From the NCBI RefSeq assembly GCF_037392515.1, contig NC_090281.1:45422645-45486644 (forward strand): a DNA stretch of 64,000 bases. Reading direction: 5' to 3'. The DNA is from Haliotis asinina. Lineage: Eukaryota > Mollusca > Gastropoda > Lepetellida > Haliotidae. The position numbers and the translations under genes were made by a program. The notes below the pieces were generated by a model. It searched no databases. It saw nothing but the letters and a program-made list of their open reading frames with translations, and was not told the DNA's origin. Of the stretch, positions 44,521 through 55,877 are shown piece after piece; the stretch's first letter is position 1; each line of letters starts with the position of its first letter.

Positions 44521-44845
44521 TACCGACACTGTATTTGTCGGCCCAAATGTCACATCAATATCATCAGAATAGGACAAGACAAAGAGAAATTGCGACACTT
44601 TTGGCATTGAGCTCGATGTCATCCATATAAGGGGATGAGTGAGTGGTGTTGGGGATTTGTGCTTATTGAATTTAAAGGATTTATCGAAAAACATAAAAAC
44701 AAATTACTAAACGAGTCTCTATTCTTTATGTACTGGCAGTTAACTGTTTTTCTAGGTGTTGACCTTTTGGTCAAATAGTGTGCCTCGGTGCTAGTCACAA
44801 TTAACAAGTTTAAGTGCGATAATACAAACTGTAAATAACACGTAC

Positions 44846-45004
44846 GTGCCCGTGAGGTACTTGTTAATGTGGTTGTCGAAATATGCAGCAGAGCAGCTGG
44901 AGAAGACGTAAGGGTTATTGTTGGTGGTGTCGTATGTCTTTGGCGTGCCTGTCATGATGTAGTTGTCATTGCTGTCGCAGTTGTTCCCATCGGTGCCATC
45001 GTGT
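44846..45004 (-). CDS. M12B gene exon: Met-turn region
   Basis: 159 bp, CTTAAG| and AC|GTACGT. Encodes HDGTDGNNCDSNDNYIMTGT, then FSSCSAAYFDNHINKYLTG. It supplies the third-histidine HDG, the Met-turn YIM and the closing FSxCS of the catalytic domain. Confidence 0.88.
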
Positions 45005-45526
45005 CTTAAGCTTAGACTACACACGAGAGATAAAGAGTCATGAATATACTGATAAACACATATAAGATGATCCACGACCTGACAAATGACCCCAATTTGC
45101 ATACTTGGGAACGCCCCACAGAACGATCCACTTGAAACAAGAGGGAGACAGGTTGTCTGATATATATCGAGAAGTTCATTTTCCCCGTCCGTTTCACGCA
45201 TGAATTGTTATAGTACACTCGATTTGGGAACAAGTACAATCCCAACGAATTGAATCAACACAAAATACTGAGCAAATATGTTTAGGACCACCGATCCATT
45301 TCACGAAGCAAATGACATTTTCCTGTTTTTTTAAAAACAAAATTGTTGAATATCTAAAATGCTTGACAATGCATCAATCATCTATTTGTCTTCGTCTTAA
45401 CTAAAGGTTAGCGTGGAATATCTGTATCTTATGCCTGAAATTGCAGTCTTATCATTCGAAGGAATATGCGGTGTTGATTTCATGTCACGGTTAGCATGTA
45501 TTGCACGTGCATAATAATCAAGTTAC

Positions 45527-45570
45527 CTGTAGCAGCCAAGTGTACTCGCCCAATTCGTTGTACCGTCTCT
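45527..45570 (-). pseudogene. M12B gene exon: ruined zinc-binding site
   Basis: Donor CAG|GTAACT. In the phase that fits both neighbours the exon reads RDGTTNWASTLGCY. The same bases (45545-45559) read NELGE in another frame, followed after one extra base by T-L-G-C-Y, the expected partner of HELGHxLG. Both histidines and the frame appear lost. Exon limits are less sure than for its neighbours. Confidence 0.5.
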
Positions 45571-46170
45571 CTTGTCACAAATGCGTGTAGTGTGCAGGAT
45601 CATCTAATGTGTGTCTAGCAGTAGTTGTGTTAAACGCCACTTTTAGGGTTGGATTGTCAATAGAGACTAGATATTGCAATTCATCTACATCTGCCAAAAA
45701 CAGATTTTAAGATCACCAAAACGTTAAATCTCTTTTTTCAAAAGTTGCAACCTCCAAACAACCAAAAGTAACCCAAAACAAAACTCAGCAAGTATTTCTT
45801 TGCTTCTGACAATTTCTATGTCTTCAAGAGGAGAAATGTTTTTTTCCAACATTTTCTGACCCAAGTTCTTTGGGGTCATAATTCCAGGTCATCAAATAGT
45901 CCGACAAACACTTAATATAAAATGCCTAAGAGATATGTATAAAGTTGAAATTGAAAATGCGATGTGTCTTTGAGATCGACGAGGAAAACGATCGAGGAAA
46001 AGTCAAAGCGCATTTGAGCAGGGCAGTCGGCTATTGGGACTATAGAAACATTGAATGTAAGTATGGATGAATTGCCAATTTGCATGCAGCCGAATAAAAA
46101 TCAGAAAAAAAAATTGGCGAAATATTGGAGAACAAATCAGTTAGTTTGGCCCACCTGCGTCCAATTTCAC

Positions 46171-46271
46171 CTGCGTTGTTCTGACGTCAGCGACGAAGTG
46201 AGCCCTGAACTCTACAATGGACACGCTCTTGCTGCCCTGTGCTATACACATCTGGGCAACCGATGCCAGAC
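46171..46271 (-). CDS. M12B gene exon: GLA...MC segment
   Basis: 101 bp, CCTCACAG| and CAG|GTGAAA. Encodes LASVAQMCIAQGSKSVSIVE then FRAHFVADVRTTQ. GLAxVxxMC and SVSIVE are the reprolysin signature just before the zinc site. Confidence 0.78.
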
Positions 46272-46458
46272 CTGTGAGGAAAATAAGTTTACAGGAAACA
46301 ATGTATGTAGCAGATATGTTGATAACGAACACATGAACATAATATTTTGTCCCGGACAAGTGGATACTTTTACATTAATGAAAGATACTTAGTTTTCCCT
46401 TTGATTTCGTTATAAGAGTTGTTTGTTGCATACAATAATGAAATATATATGTCACGAA

Positions 46459-46536
46459 GTTACATCGAGCACAAAACTTATTTCAAGACGGTGGTCTGTT
46501 ACATCGAGCACAAAACGTATTTCAAGACTATGGTCT
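46459..46536. repeat. Two-copy 39-bp tandem duplication
   Basis: GTTACATCGAGCACAAAACT and GTTACATCGAGCACAAAACG, each followed by TATTTCAAGAC and TGGTCT. Confidence 0.85.
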
Positions 46537-46678
46537 GTAGCGTTAATTATTTACAATATTCGGAGATACTGAAGTAGCCAACATGTTAAACATTGGTGTG
46601 ACATAAGGAACAGTATTACCCACCGTAATAAACAGATTATTATATTCAGGTCCATATCATACTATGTTTATGACACTC

Positions 46679-46755
46679 AGGTCTAAATATTGGGATATCC
46701 CTCGTTCTCGCACGGAAAATACCAACATTTAGGCAGTCGTGTCGCATATCGTATG
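46679..46755. repeat. Short dispersed repeat shared with 6326-6400
   Basis: CTAAATATTGGGATATCCCTCGTTC...AATACCAACATT, in the same order as at 6326. Confidence 0.5.
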
Positions 46756-46928
46756 ACATGGGCACTAATATTAACGTCCTCTATTTTCTATTTTAAGAAC
46801 ATATTGTGTGAGGATGATGTGGAAATTTCCACAGGCAGAATAAAACTACATTCACCCATTCTCTCAATTAAAAGAAGCAGTATCTCTTTCAATGTTAATT
46901 CATTCAGCTATAGGTAACATATATTTAC

Positions 46929-46978
46929 CTACAACGTCTTGAAACATGCCCTCGGGGTCTATCCAGTAAATATCGACA
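46929..46978 (-). CDS. M12B gene exon: catalytic domain
   Basis: 50 bp, TCTACAG| and G|GTAAAT. Encodes VDIYWIDPEGMFQDVV. It joins in phase to the next exon as VVGLASVAQMC. Confidence 0.65.
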
Positions 46979-48235
46979 CTGTAGATAAAACGTAATTCTT
47001 TCGATTAATACAAAAGAAATGGAAAGTGCGCAGTTCGGATTTCTCAAAATCGTAAGTTGATCACTACTATGTAAGTGGACTGGTTTTGTCATGGCTTGAA
47101 TGAGAGGTGCCAGATGAATTCGTAAGGAAAACCCTAAATATTTAGATCTCTGACTTTAAGCACTCTGGTGAAAGCGCGTACAGGGCATAGAATCATAATC
47201 AGCGTTAACCGCGTTTCCAAACAATGACAGTTTTTAGTCATCAATCCAACTTAAAATGGCGCCGTAGGTCACTGGACCACTTATGCCCCAAGCAAGGACG
47301 AGGGGCGTTTACAATGTAACCAACCTAACTATATTCTTGATGTCAAGTGTTAGAAAAACTTCCATTTTATTTTTAAGAATGATTAGTAAAATCATGTGTG
47401 GTTTAATATTTCTTAAAAACATTCTGTTTTGTTGTACCTCTTGGATGATGGTAATGTTTGGCAACAATCTAAAAAATATATCGTAAAAATATAGAGGACA
47501 TTCCATTTTGCGAGCATGCTACAAGCCAATGGCAATGCAACTAATATATATATATAATTCTCCTCTCCATCTGTTTCCTCTTGAGTGTCATCATATGCAT
47601 TTTGTCAATCTTGCAAATCCAACATCCCCTACTTCGTTTAATAGTATATGTTCAATCAACATTCAAACATTTGGCTTGCTTGATATATATATATTTAAAA
47701 GAAGGGCCGTGGTTTGAAGGACACCCCATTTTAAGCTTTCCAAAACCTTGTAACCAGATATTCAAGTTGGCTATGTTTACTATATAGAAAAAACTGAAAC
47801 AACAGCGACCATTCAGTATTTAATTTGAACCCTTGGTGTCATGCATGTCTGATCTGTTTCGGTCCGCCGGACACTGTCAAACCACTCGTTGCTTCCGTCG
47901 TCCTGAAAAAATCGTGTAATGCATTTTCACGGTCGTTGTCTCAGGATAGAGCCCACAAAATAAACCAGTTTGGGAAACCCATGGGTATAGGCTTGGCAAA
48001 GACAAACCCAGAAACAAAAATCATGGCGAATCTGGGATTCGAGCTCGCCGTATTGAGTTCCTGTCCAACAAGGACTATTAATTAACTGTGGATCGTAATG
48101 ACGACCAGTTCATCATGGACTCCCTATAAGCTTGTGTTAGATGTGGTGTGAAATACCTAACTCAACCTGTCTAGAAACCTAACGACGGATACACTGTCAA
48201 TATTAACTCTAGATGACCTCATCATGAAAATTTAT

Positions 48236-48415
48236 ACGTGAGTGAGTGAGTTAAAGCTTTTCATTAGCAATATTCCAGACATAGAGCGAAGAAAACAAAC
48301 TTTTCTTTTCACAGTATCTGTCGACAAATGACAGTATAACAGCAAGATACAAACGGCTGTACACTGGATTCAATCTTTTCATTTAACATCCTCTTCAAAC
48401 CATCAGTAATCTGAG
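48236..48415 (-). mobile_element. 3' end fragment of the I/Nimb-like LINE
   Basis: GTGAGTGAGTGAGTTAAAGC ... TCTGTCGACAAATGACAGTA, as in the LINE 3' UTR, strongly diverged. Confidence 0.55.
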
Positions 48416-48417
48416 AT

Positions 48418-48585
48418 GTCCCGTAAAAGTACCAAGCATCAATATTCACGTCCTACCCAAGAGCTGACAAGGTTGCTATATTCGGTAAAAGTATCAAGTA
48501 CCAGTATATTCACGTCCCACACTAGGATTTACGAAGATGCTATGTTCCTTAAAAGTACCAAATATCAATATTCAGATGCTGGTTG
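48418..48585. repeat. ~65-bp tandem repeat, about 2.5 copies
   Basis: GTAAAAGTACCAAGCATCAA / GTAAAAGTATCAAGTACCAG / TTAAAAGTACCAAATATCAA, each followed by TATTCA and, in the first two, CGTCCYA. Confidence 0.75.
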
Positions 48586-48616
48586 CGAGAGTATCCTCTC
48601 TTGTTGAGACTCTTAC

Positions 48617-48681
48617 CTCAATAATAAACCCAGCAATTCTGATATGTATCCTCTGGGTCGCAGTTTTGAACCTCTGATTAA
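48617..48681 (-). CDS. M12B gene exon 7: catalytic domain
   Basis: TGCAAG| acceptor, GAG|GTAAGA donor, 65 bp. Encodes NQRFKTATQRIHIRIAGFII then E, matching the reprolysin VxxRYxxxxxxIxIxIAGI strand. Confidence 0.75.
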
Positions 48682-48688
48682 CTTGCAT

Positions 48689-49110
48689 CACGGGTGACAG
48701 GATAACGTCACAGGAGACAGAATAACATCCCACATGACAGGAAAATATCACAGGTGACAGGATAACATTAAAGGTGACAGACATTATCACAAGCGGAAGG
48801 AAAACGCTACAGGTGGCAGGATAACAATAAAAGAGTCAGGATAACATAACAAGTAACAGGATAACATCACATATGACAGGATGGTATTACAGGTAGCAGG
48901 TTAACATCACCGATGACAGGATACATCACATGTGACAGGATAATATCACAGGTAGCAGTAGAACATCACGTTTGACAGGATAATAAATATTACAGGTGGC
49001 AGGATAACAATGAGCAGGATAACATCAAAGGTGACAGGATAACGTTACAGATGACTGATCATCATTACAGGTAACAGGAGAACATGACAGATGATATCAT
49101 AATATTACTG
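48689..49110. repeat. ~20-bp minisatellite in intron
   Basis: About 20 variant units of GACAGGATAACATCACAGGT. The array starts less than 10 bases upstream of the exon 7 acceptor of the M12B gene. Confidence 0.85.
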
Positions 49111-49154
49111 TCTATGTATCTAGACATTGTTACTTTTACAAGTACACGCGAGGT

Positions 49155-49410
49155 GGGTGAGTGACTTAAAATTTCAATATAAAGTGACGGGAACAATTTT
49201 AGTAAATGTGATAACTATCTGTCACAATAACACTTTAGGAGCATTTCACAGAATTCAGGTATAAAAAGTAATTATTTCTGATTCAAATACATTCTACTCA
49301 AAACTAATCGATAGGATATTTAATATTAAATCAGGAGCTATGAATCACAAACAACTATAGCGGAGTTATCATTGGGAGTTACAGTGCTTCAACGCTCTGC
49401 ATGAATACCC
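49155..49410 (-). mobile_element. Probable LINE 3' end fragment
   Basis: Begins GTGGGTGAGTGACTTAAAAT and later shows GGGAGTTACAGTGCTTCAAC, paralleling 33719-34000 of the LINE. Weak match. Confidence 0.4.
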
Positions 49411-49431
49411 CCGATCTGAAAATTAATTTAC

Positions 49432-49529
49432 ATACGGCATTGAAAATGCGAGCAAAGTGTCCTCGAATATTGTCCATTGCCTCTTGTTTCCTTTGCGCGT
49501 CCGTCCTGTCAGCTGACAGCATGAACCAT
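49432..49529 (-). CDS. M12B gene exon 6: catalytic domain
   Basis: TTTGACAG| acceptor, donor T|GTAAAT, 98 bp. Encodes WFMLSADRTDAQRKQEAMDN then IRGHFARIFNAV. It completes the Arg codon of exon 5. Confidence 0.75.
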
Positions 49530-49550
49530 CTGTCAAATATATGCACTAGG

Positions 49551-50642
49551 GGTTGTCTGGACTTCACTATCCACAATAACAGATTACATTTGATTTTAAG
49601 GGCAACATAGGTGCTATATATCCATAAATGTTTGCGTCAGGGGTAAGCATGTTCTACCCTACCGCCGGCACGTGTCATTACTTACCTTATTTAAATGGCA
49701 TGTATAATTAAACATCGAGGGTACATCAACCCATTGCCCCTCCCCACTACACACACACCACCACCACCACCCCTGGTTGTCTGGACTTCACTATCCACAA
49801 TAACAGGTTACATTTGATTTTAAGGGCAACATAGGTGCTATATATCCATAAATGTTTGCGTCAGGGGTAAGCATGTTCTACCCTACCGCCGGCACGTGTC
49901 ATTACTTACCTTATTTAAATGGCATGTATAATTAAACATCGAGGGTACATCAACCCATTGCCCCTCCCCACTACACACACACCACCACCACCACCCCTGG
50001 TTGTCTGGACTTCACTATCCACAATAACAGGTTACATTTGATTTTAAGGGCAACATAGGTGCTATATATCCATAAATGTTTGCGTCAGGGGTAAGCATGT
50101 TCTACCCTACCGCCGGCACGTGTCATTACTTACCTTATTTAAATGGCATGTATAATTAAACATCGAGGGTACATCAACCCATTGCCCCTCCCCACTACAC
50201 ACACACCACCACCACCACCCCTGGTTGTCTGGACTTCACTATCCACAATAACAGGTTACATTTGATTTTAAGGGCAACATAGGTGCTATATATCCATAAA
50301 TGTTTGCGTCAGGGGTAAGCATGTTCTACCCTACCGCCGGCACGTGTCATTACTTACCTTATTTAAATGGCATGTATAATTAAACATCGAGGGTACATCA
50401 ACCCATTGCCCCTCCCCACTACACACACACCACCACCACCACCCCTGGTTGTCTGGACTTCACTATCCACAATAACAGGTTACATTTGATTTTAAGGGCA
50501 ACATAGGTGCTATATATCCATAAATGTTTGCGTCAGGGGTAAGCATGTTCTACCCTACCGCCGGCACGTGTCATTACTTACCTTATTTAAATGGCATGTA
50601 TAATTAAACATCGAGGGTACATCAACCCATTGCCCCTCCCCC

Positions 50643-50691
<49 letters not shown>

Positions 50692-50694
50692 ACC
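49551..50694. repeat. Five tandem copies of a 224-bp unit
   Basis: Units begin GGTTGTCTGGACTTCACTAT at 49551, 49775, 49999, 50223 and 50447, exactly 224 apart and almost identical. Each holds ATATATCCATAAATGTTTGC, CCGCCGGCACGTGTCATTAC and a (CA)n/(CCA)n end. In the last copy that end is expanded to (CA)24 or so (50645-50690). The array lies in the intron between M12B exons 5 and 6, starting about 20 bases from the exon 6 acceptor. Confidence 0.95.
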
Positions 50695-51114
50695 CATGAC
50701 CAGAGAACAACGTACAGCCTGATGCGACGTAGATCTGCAAACAAACCAAACAATCAACTGAATCAGAAACTTGTATTGATAATTTTTTTAAAAATTAAAA
50801 CCCCTGTGTAAAATTACAAAGATTGAGTTGCTTACATTTAAAGGAAAAGATTTAGAAAAGCTTCAGCTTTCTTATTTACTTGACTCAGCATAAATAAACA
50901 TGCTACTGAATCGATACATCGGGGGACTTAAGTCTAAACTCAAATGATAACTGGGCGGTGGAATTACAAAATCTAGAAACACCTTTACGTTAACCTGGAA
51001 AATACTATTACGTTCCAAAAACATCGCAATATGGGCACAACAACCGTATACAATAAAGATTTATTCAATGCATGGTGACACATATGAGTTGAGAGCAATG
51101 GCAAACATCCTTAC

Positions 51115-51219
51115 CTTAGATACACAGAGTTCTCTATGAGCGCCATTAGATCCATGTACACGTCATTTGGTATAGCACGAGCAAAACTTGAAGTAGATTG
51201 TGGCGCCGACGGCGGCCCA
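51115..51219 (-). CDS. M12B gene exon 5: linker and catalytic start
   Basis: Encodes GPPSAPQSTSSFARAIPNDV then YMDLMALIENSVYLR, matching the VxLxxVVDxSVY start of the reprolysin domain, with donor AG|GTAAGG. The acceptor is placed at CGACAG|T but its phase does not match exon 4, so the left junction is uncertain and a small exon may be missing. Confidence 0.65.
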
Positions 51220-51994
51220 CTGTCGTCGGAATTGAAAACGGTAATATGCCCGCAGATGAGAATGGATGATGTGTAGGGACAGGCGATATTGTTATATTAC
51301 ATGAGTATTTATATAGGGTTATAGTCCACTCCGTCTAGATGCATGTTATAAACGCCTCGATCTCAACGGCACATCGTATTTTCATTCTCAACTCCCCGGG
51401 GACCATACAACTCTTGCAGCCACTAGGGTTAATGTGACTTTCCCATCCTTACGAGGTACCCATTTTCAGCTGGGTAGACTAGGACTTATAGTCACAGTAC
51501 TTTTGTCCATGTTTACTGATGTACCTGCAACTAGATGTTCGCACGTACTCGTGTGACCACCATCTGCTCATTTACCAACGCATTCGGGGGGTTCTTTTAA
51601 CTGCACAGGGTAGCGTACTGCACCCAAATAATTACCTCTTATAATATCCTTCAGCTGCATTTGTTTCCATTCTATCCTCCAAAAATTAAAATTAACTCGT
51701 AATCTACTGCCTTGTGTAAAACATTTTCTAATCCTTAGAAGCAATATTTTATCTTAACTGTAATTTGTATTGTGACCTGTAACATGTGTTGCATATATTG
51801 CTCTTTTATGGGTCGAATGCCTTACTCGTACAATGAACATCATTGACATCGAGGTGGCTTATTATCTTATGTTATACATCGGTGTATCTGTGTGCGTGCT
51901 TGTGTGTGTATGTGTGCCCGGGTGTTTCAGAAAGCATTAATTTTTCATTTTTCCAATTTTTGGATATTATTTGTACTTAATAATCCCAGCCTAC

Positions 51995-52142
51995 CATCAA
52001 GGTACTCCCCAGCATTAAAAGCAGGAGGGCTCTCCCCTTCCTCCGTCAGAATATACAGGTTTGTGAAGTCCAGCCAATGAAACGTATGAGTAGCTTTCTC
52101 CAGCTGGTACTCCTTGCCATCTGACAGCACAAAAGAACCGAC
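51995..52142 (-). CDS. M12B gene exon 4: prodomain
   Basis: 148 bp, CCCTACAG| and G|GTAGGC. Encodes VGSFVLSDGKEYQLEKATHT onward to NAGEYLD, typical of ADAM prodomains (GSFxL...EYxLE). Confidence 0.8.
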
Positions 52143-52167
52143 CTGTAGGGAAAGGTAACTCGAGTAA

Positions 52168-52245
52168 TAAAATGAGTGAGTTGTGTTTTATGGCACTTTC
52201 TGCAAAATTCCAGAAAATATCACGGCCGGGGACGCCAGAAACGGA
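52168..52245 (-). mobile_element. tRNA-SINE family B fragment, antisense
   Basis: AATGAGTGAGTTGTGTTTTA then AATATCACGGCCGGGGACGC, the 3' part of the SINE reversed. Confidence 0.6.
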
Positions 52246-52535
52246 AGAACTCGAAGCTTTAGTTCCATTTACTTTCATTTACTCAACAAGAACTCATTTT
52301 AAAGAAGACCATCAGATATATGCTAAGAATTAAAACTAGTTTCAAAGTTTAAAGTTTTACAAGAATAGCTGATACCATGGGCTGTGAAAATTATAATAGA
52401 CGCATCAACCAAGTCGACGGTTCTGACACCAAACCCCATTTGTCGCTGAGCTGCTGAAGATACATTCTGTCATGGGACTGGTGTAGGTGGTAGGTGGAGT
52501 GGACATGAGCTGCAAAACGGATGACCAGTACTCAC

Positions 52536-52625
52536 AAGAATATACTGGCGTTCATTTACACCCAACATCCTGCAGGTCACTTCGAACTGAGACCTATGGG
52601 AGTTCCCGTGATACACTGCTGACGT
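52536..52625 (-). CDS. M12B gene exon 3: prodomain
   Basis: 90 bp, phase 0-0, TTTCAG| and |GTGAGT. Encodes TSAVYHGNSHRSQFEVTCRM then LGVNERQYIL. Confidence 0.8.
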
Positions 52626-53231
52626 CTGAAACATAAAAATACGATTTGAATCGTTTGTGTCCGTGATTGCGCCTCAAACACGACGAGACTCGACCATTAT
52701 TTCTAGACTTCAGTTGGAATATTTTCTTTATGTATTGGAGGGACATTACGAAACAAAGTTGACTTGTCATCATGTCGATTTGTGTTATTATTAATAATGT
52801 CTAATAATAAATAATCATAACAACATTCGTTTATAATTTTGCCGTATGAAATCCTAGAGTGGTCACGTTTTTTTTGGGACAGCATACATACCTAAATGTC
52901 ATGAGACATAATACATGACGGGACATGATGTTTACTGTTTGGGCGCTAAGTTCATAAAAGACGATTATACTACAAGAGGTAATTGGGAGGGGGTGTTTCT
53001 CACCAAATAGAACCGACGTAACCACTTCCACATCAGTGAGAATTCGCTTGTAAAATCAGATTTTGAATACAGGATGGGTCTGTGTTTATTTGAAACCGCA
53101 TTCAGAAGTGTGATATTTATGTACATTCCAACAGGCAATGGCGACACTTTGTGCGAAGACACATGAGATACTGCTCTGTCTGAGATCTAGTTTCAGGGAC
53201 CGACTTTAGCCAAAGCCCGACCTGGATCATG

Positions 53232-53462
53232 AGTGAGTAACTGAGTGAGTTTAGTTTTACGCCGCACTCAGCAATATTCCAGCTATATGGCGGCAGTCTG
53301 TAAATAATCGAGTCGGGGCAAACAATCCAGTGATCAACAACATGAGCATTGATCTTCGCAATTGGGAACCGATGACATGCGTCAACCAAGTCAGCGGGCC
53401 TGATCCCGTTAGTGGCCTCTTACGACAAGCATAGTCGCCTTTTATGGCAAGCATGGGTTACT
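53232..53462 (+). mobile_element. SINE family A
   Basis: GAGTGAGTTTAGTTTTACGC to GTCGCCTTTTATGGCAAGCA and ATGGGTTACT; the last ~40 bases of the element are missing. Confidence 0.88.
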
Positions 53463-53469
53463 TTGATCA

Positions 53470-53690
53470 TGAACAAACGCCGACACTGACGGACACTGAC
53501 CAAAGGCCATCACGGAACAAATGCCGACACGGACCAAATGCCGACTCTAACCAGGGGCTGATTCTGATCAAAGTCTGGTTCAGACCAAAGGCCCACACGG
53601 ATCAAGGGCTGACATGCACCAAACTGACCAAGGGCCAACACTGACCAAAGGCCCACACTAACCAAAGCTCCACACCAACCTATTCCTAAT
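53470..53690. repeat. Degenerate ~20-bp minisatellite
   Basis: About ten variants of GACCAAAGGCCCACAC/GACCAAATGCCGACAC, directly behind the SINE. Confidence 0.75.
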
Positions 53691-53699
53691 GGTATTGAT

Positions 53700-53783
53700 A
53701 GAGTTAGTCGGTTGTTTTACGCTGCACTCAGCAAACTTCCAGCTCCATGACGAGTGATCAACAGCTGTAGCATCGATCTAGTA
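53700..53783 (+). mobile_element. SINE family A fragment
   Basis: GGTTGTTTTACGCTGCACTC, CTTCCAGCTCCATG and GTGATCAACAGC...GCATCGATC. It ends about 20 bases from the donor of M12B exon 2. Confidence 0.7.
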
Positions 53784-53806
53784 TTGGTAGGGGATGACCA
53801 CTGTAC

Positions 53807-54027
53807 CTTAGCTCCTGTGATGCTGTCCTTGATGAAGATAGGAGATCCAGTTTTGCTTTTTCTCATGAAGAACATGGGCGTCTTCTCCTTAATGTCGGTG
53901 TTTAGGGAGAGGGATAGAGTGATGGTTTCCTGCGGGGTTCGTATTGTGATGGGCAGCACTGCGGGAAGTAGGCACGAGTCAGGCGTTGGAATCCCGTCTT
54001 GTGATACTGTCACACTTGCAGTGAAAG
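53807..54027 (-). CDS. M12B gene exon 2: prodomain
   Basis: TTTTTCCAG| acceptor, AAG|GTACAG donor, 221 bp. Begins FTASVTVSQDGIPTPDSCLL and ends FIKDSITGAK. A single Cys is present, as in prodomains with a cysteine switch. Confidence 0.8.
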
Positions 54028-54049
54028 CTGGAAAAATGTACAGTTAGTA

Positions 54050-54172
54050 AGTTCAAATTTGCGATGATTTAAACAATATTCCAGCAATATCACAGCGGGG
54101 GACACAAGAAATGGGCTTCACACATTGTTCCCACTTTGGGAATCGAACCCGGTTGTTCGACGTGACGAGAGA
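54050..54172 (-). mobile_element. tRNA-SINE family B, antisense
   Basis: AATATTCCAGCAATATCACA, GGGGGACACAAGAAATGGGC and GGGAATCGAACCCGGTTGTT, the reversed box-B region. The tRNA-like head is on the right. Confidence 0.75.
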
Positions 54173-54693
54173 ATGATTTATATACTAATGTTCAATGCAG
54201 TATAATCATCTTGGTCATTTTGGTCATGATGAAAACAGTTTCAACATCTCGTTCTGCATTTTCTTACAGGACCATAATTCAAAGACAAACGCAGCTGGTT
54301 CGTTCGAAAGCGCAGTTCGTTTACCAAGCGTGACATACACGCTGCCCTGTCTTGGTTTTTCAGAGGACCTAGGAAAAACCGATCGTTGTTAAGAGCCACA
54401 GTAGCCGCGCGCGATCGACTCGGACTGCACTTTCGTGTGCCCTCGAACTGCGATGGGCGGGACATGTATATAAAACTGATAAAAGTATGATTCCTGACCA
54501 ACTGTACAGAGAAATGTTTGGCTGCGTGTATATTATATCACCATAATATACTCATGGAACCAAATAAGGGAACTCATGAAAGTACAAGTGTTCCTTAAGT
54601 TTATTCCTTTCCAGGTTTAATCACAAGCTTTCTAATGTACTGTGGGTGAATATCTGGAAATGGATAGGAACGCTTGTACTTTCGTGTGTTTCC

Positions 54694-55095
54694 TTATTTC
54701 TTTCCCTGAGTATATGTTTTACATTTATAACGCGGCACCATCAATAGCCGAACTGTATTGAAATAAACAAACAAAGGAACACAAGAAAATAAGTGTTCCT
54801 TTAATATTTTCCAGTGTAAATCACTAACTTTGAATAGCGCTGTGGGAGGAAATAAAGGAGGAACACTACCATCAAGAGATGTTCCCTTACTTGTTTCCCT
54901 CAGTATATACAAAGCACCAATCTTTGACGACAGGAACGTTGTGCCGCCGTGAACGGCTTCTCGAAGGCTGACAAATCTCAAGCGAAGAAATCGGTTCTCT
55001 GAAATCACTTCCAGGAATACATTTTGCGGAATGGTTCCTGATAGATACGATAGCGAGAGGTAATATGTGTTGCTCACACTGAACACGATGCCCAT
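54694..55095 (-). CDS. Open frame of unknown function (133 aa)
   Basis: Lies in intron 1 of the M12B gene. The middle (YYLSLSYLSGTIPQNVFLEV, then a basic-hydrophobic stretch and GGTTFLSSKIGALYI) alternates like beta strands. GTGTTCAG| at 55068-55075 and |GTATATAC near 54917 could be splice sites. No family recognised. It may be an alternative exon or chance. Confidence 0.2.
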   Translation of the reverse strand: MGIVFSVSNTYYLSLSYLSGTIPQNVFLEVISENRFLRLRFVSLREAVHGGTTFLSSKIGALYILRETSKGTSLDGSVPPLFPPTALFKVSDLHWKILKEHLFSCVPLFVYFNTVRLLMVPRYKCKTYTQGKK

Positions 55096-55877
55096 ATGAT
55101 TAAACGACTTGGGTATGGATTATTGGGTGTTAGCCATCCCCAAAGGTACGTGGAAACAGACAGAAAGCAATGTAAAAGCAATTCCTGGCTGAATTATCAG
55201 ACGGGGCACATGCTGCACGTTTTACTTCAGACTATTGACTATACAACCTAAAGCATATACCTAGGACGTGGCAAACATGACACAAAAATGTTCAGGGTTA
55301 AACATTTAATATTTCTCAGGATACATTTACTAATAATAACATCTGTATGACTATTTAACGGTTGGGAATAGCTACTTGGAATGATTTGATGAGGTGTATC
55401 AACAGAACCGTGATTGTGGAGCTACACTTCTTTGGAGGCCACCCTTAGTCAATATACCAGTCGTTCAGACTGGCCTTTGTCAGTGGAGGGTGTATACAAA
55501 GGTACCTTAGGGATTTAAGTCTTTGTGAGGTCTTCAAGGTCAAGCTACGGATGGAAAATGATGGGAACGAGGGTACTGAGGATGAGTCTCCTTCCAAGGC
55601 AGAAGAAAAAATTGCATAATTTTGCGTGTTCAACACATAGAACGGCATAACGGATGGGGTGAAATTGTTCATACCATGCACTTGTGAACTATGCATGATC
55701 TAGATGGTGTTGACATGTGGGTACAAGGACGCCTCTCTTGTCCGAGTGAACAAATTGATTTGGAAATACCAATAGAGTCTTATCCATCCGTTACATTTGC
55801 TGATGAAGCGTTCATGAAAAGCTCGCTTGAATTCATCCTTAACATGTCCATTGTCTCGAGTGACCTTTCGAGTGGCC

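Noticed and set aside
47820..47910. Missing M12B exon candidate after TTTTTTCAG (DDGSNEWFDSVRR)
   Set aside because: The entry phase fits but there is no donor of the required phase and the residues do not match the expected catalytic segment.
50555..50749. Minus-strand frame with a CVCVCV run
   Set aside because: Translation of the (CA)n tract in the 224-bp array.
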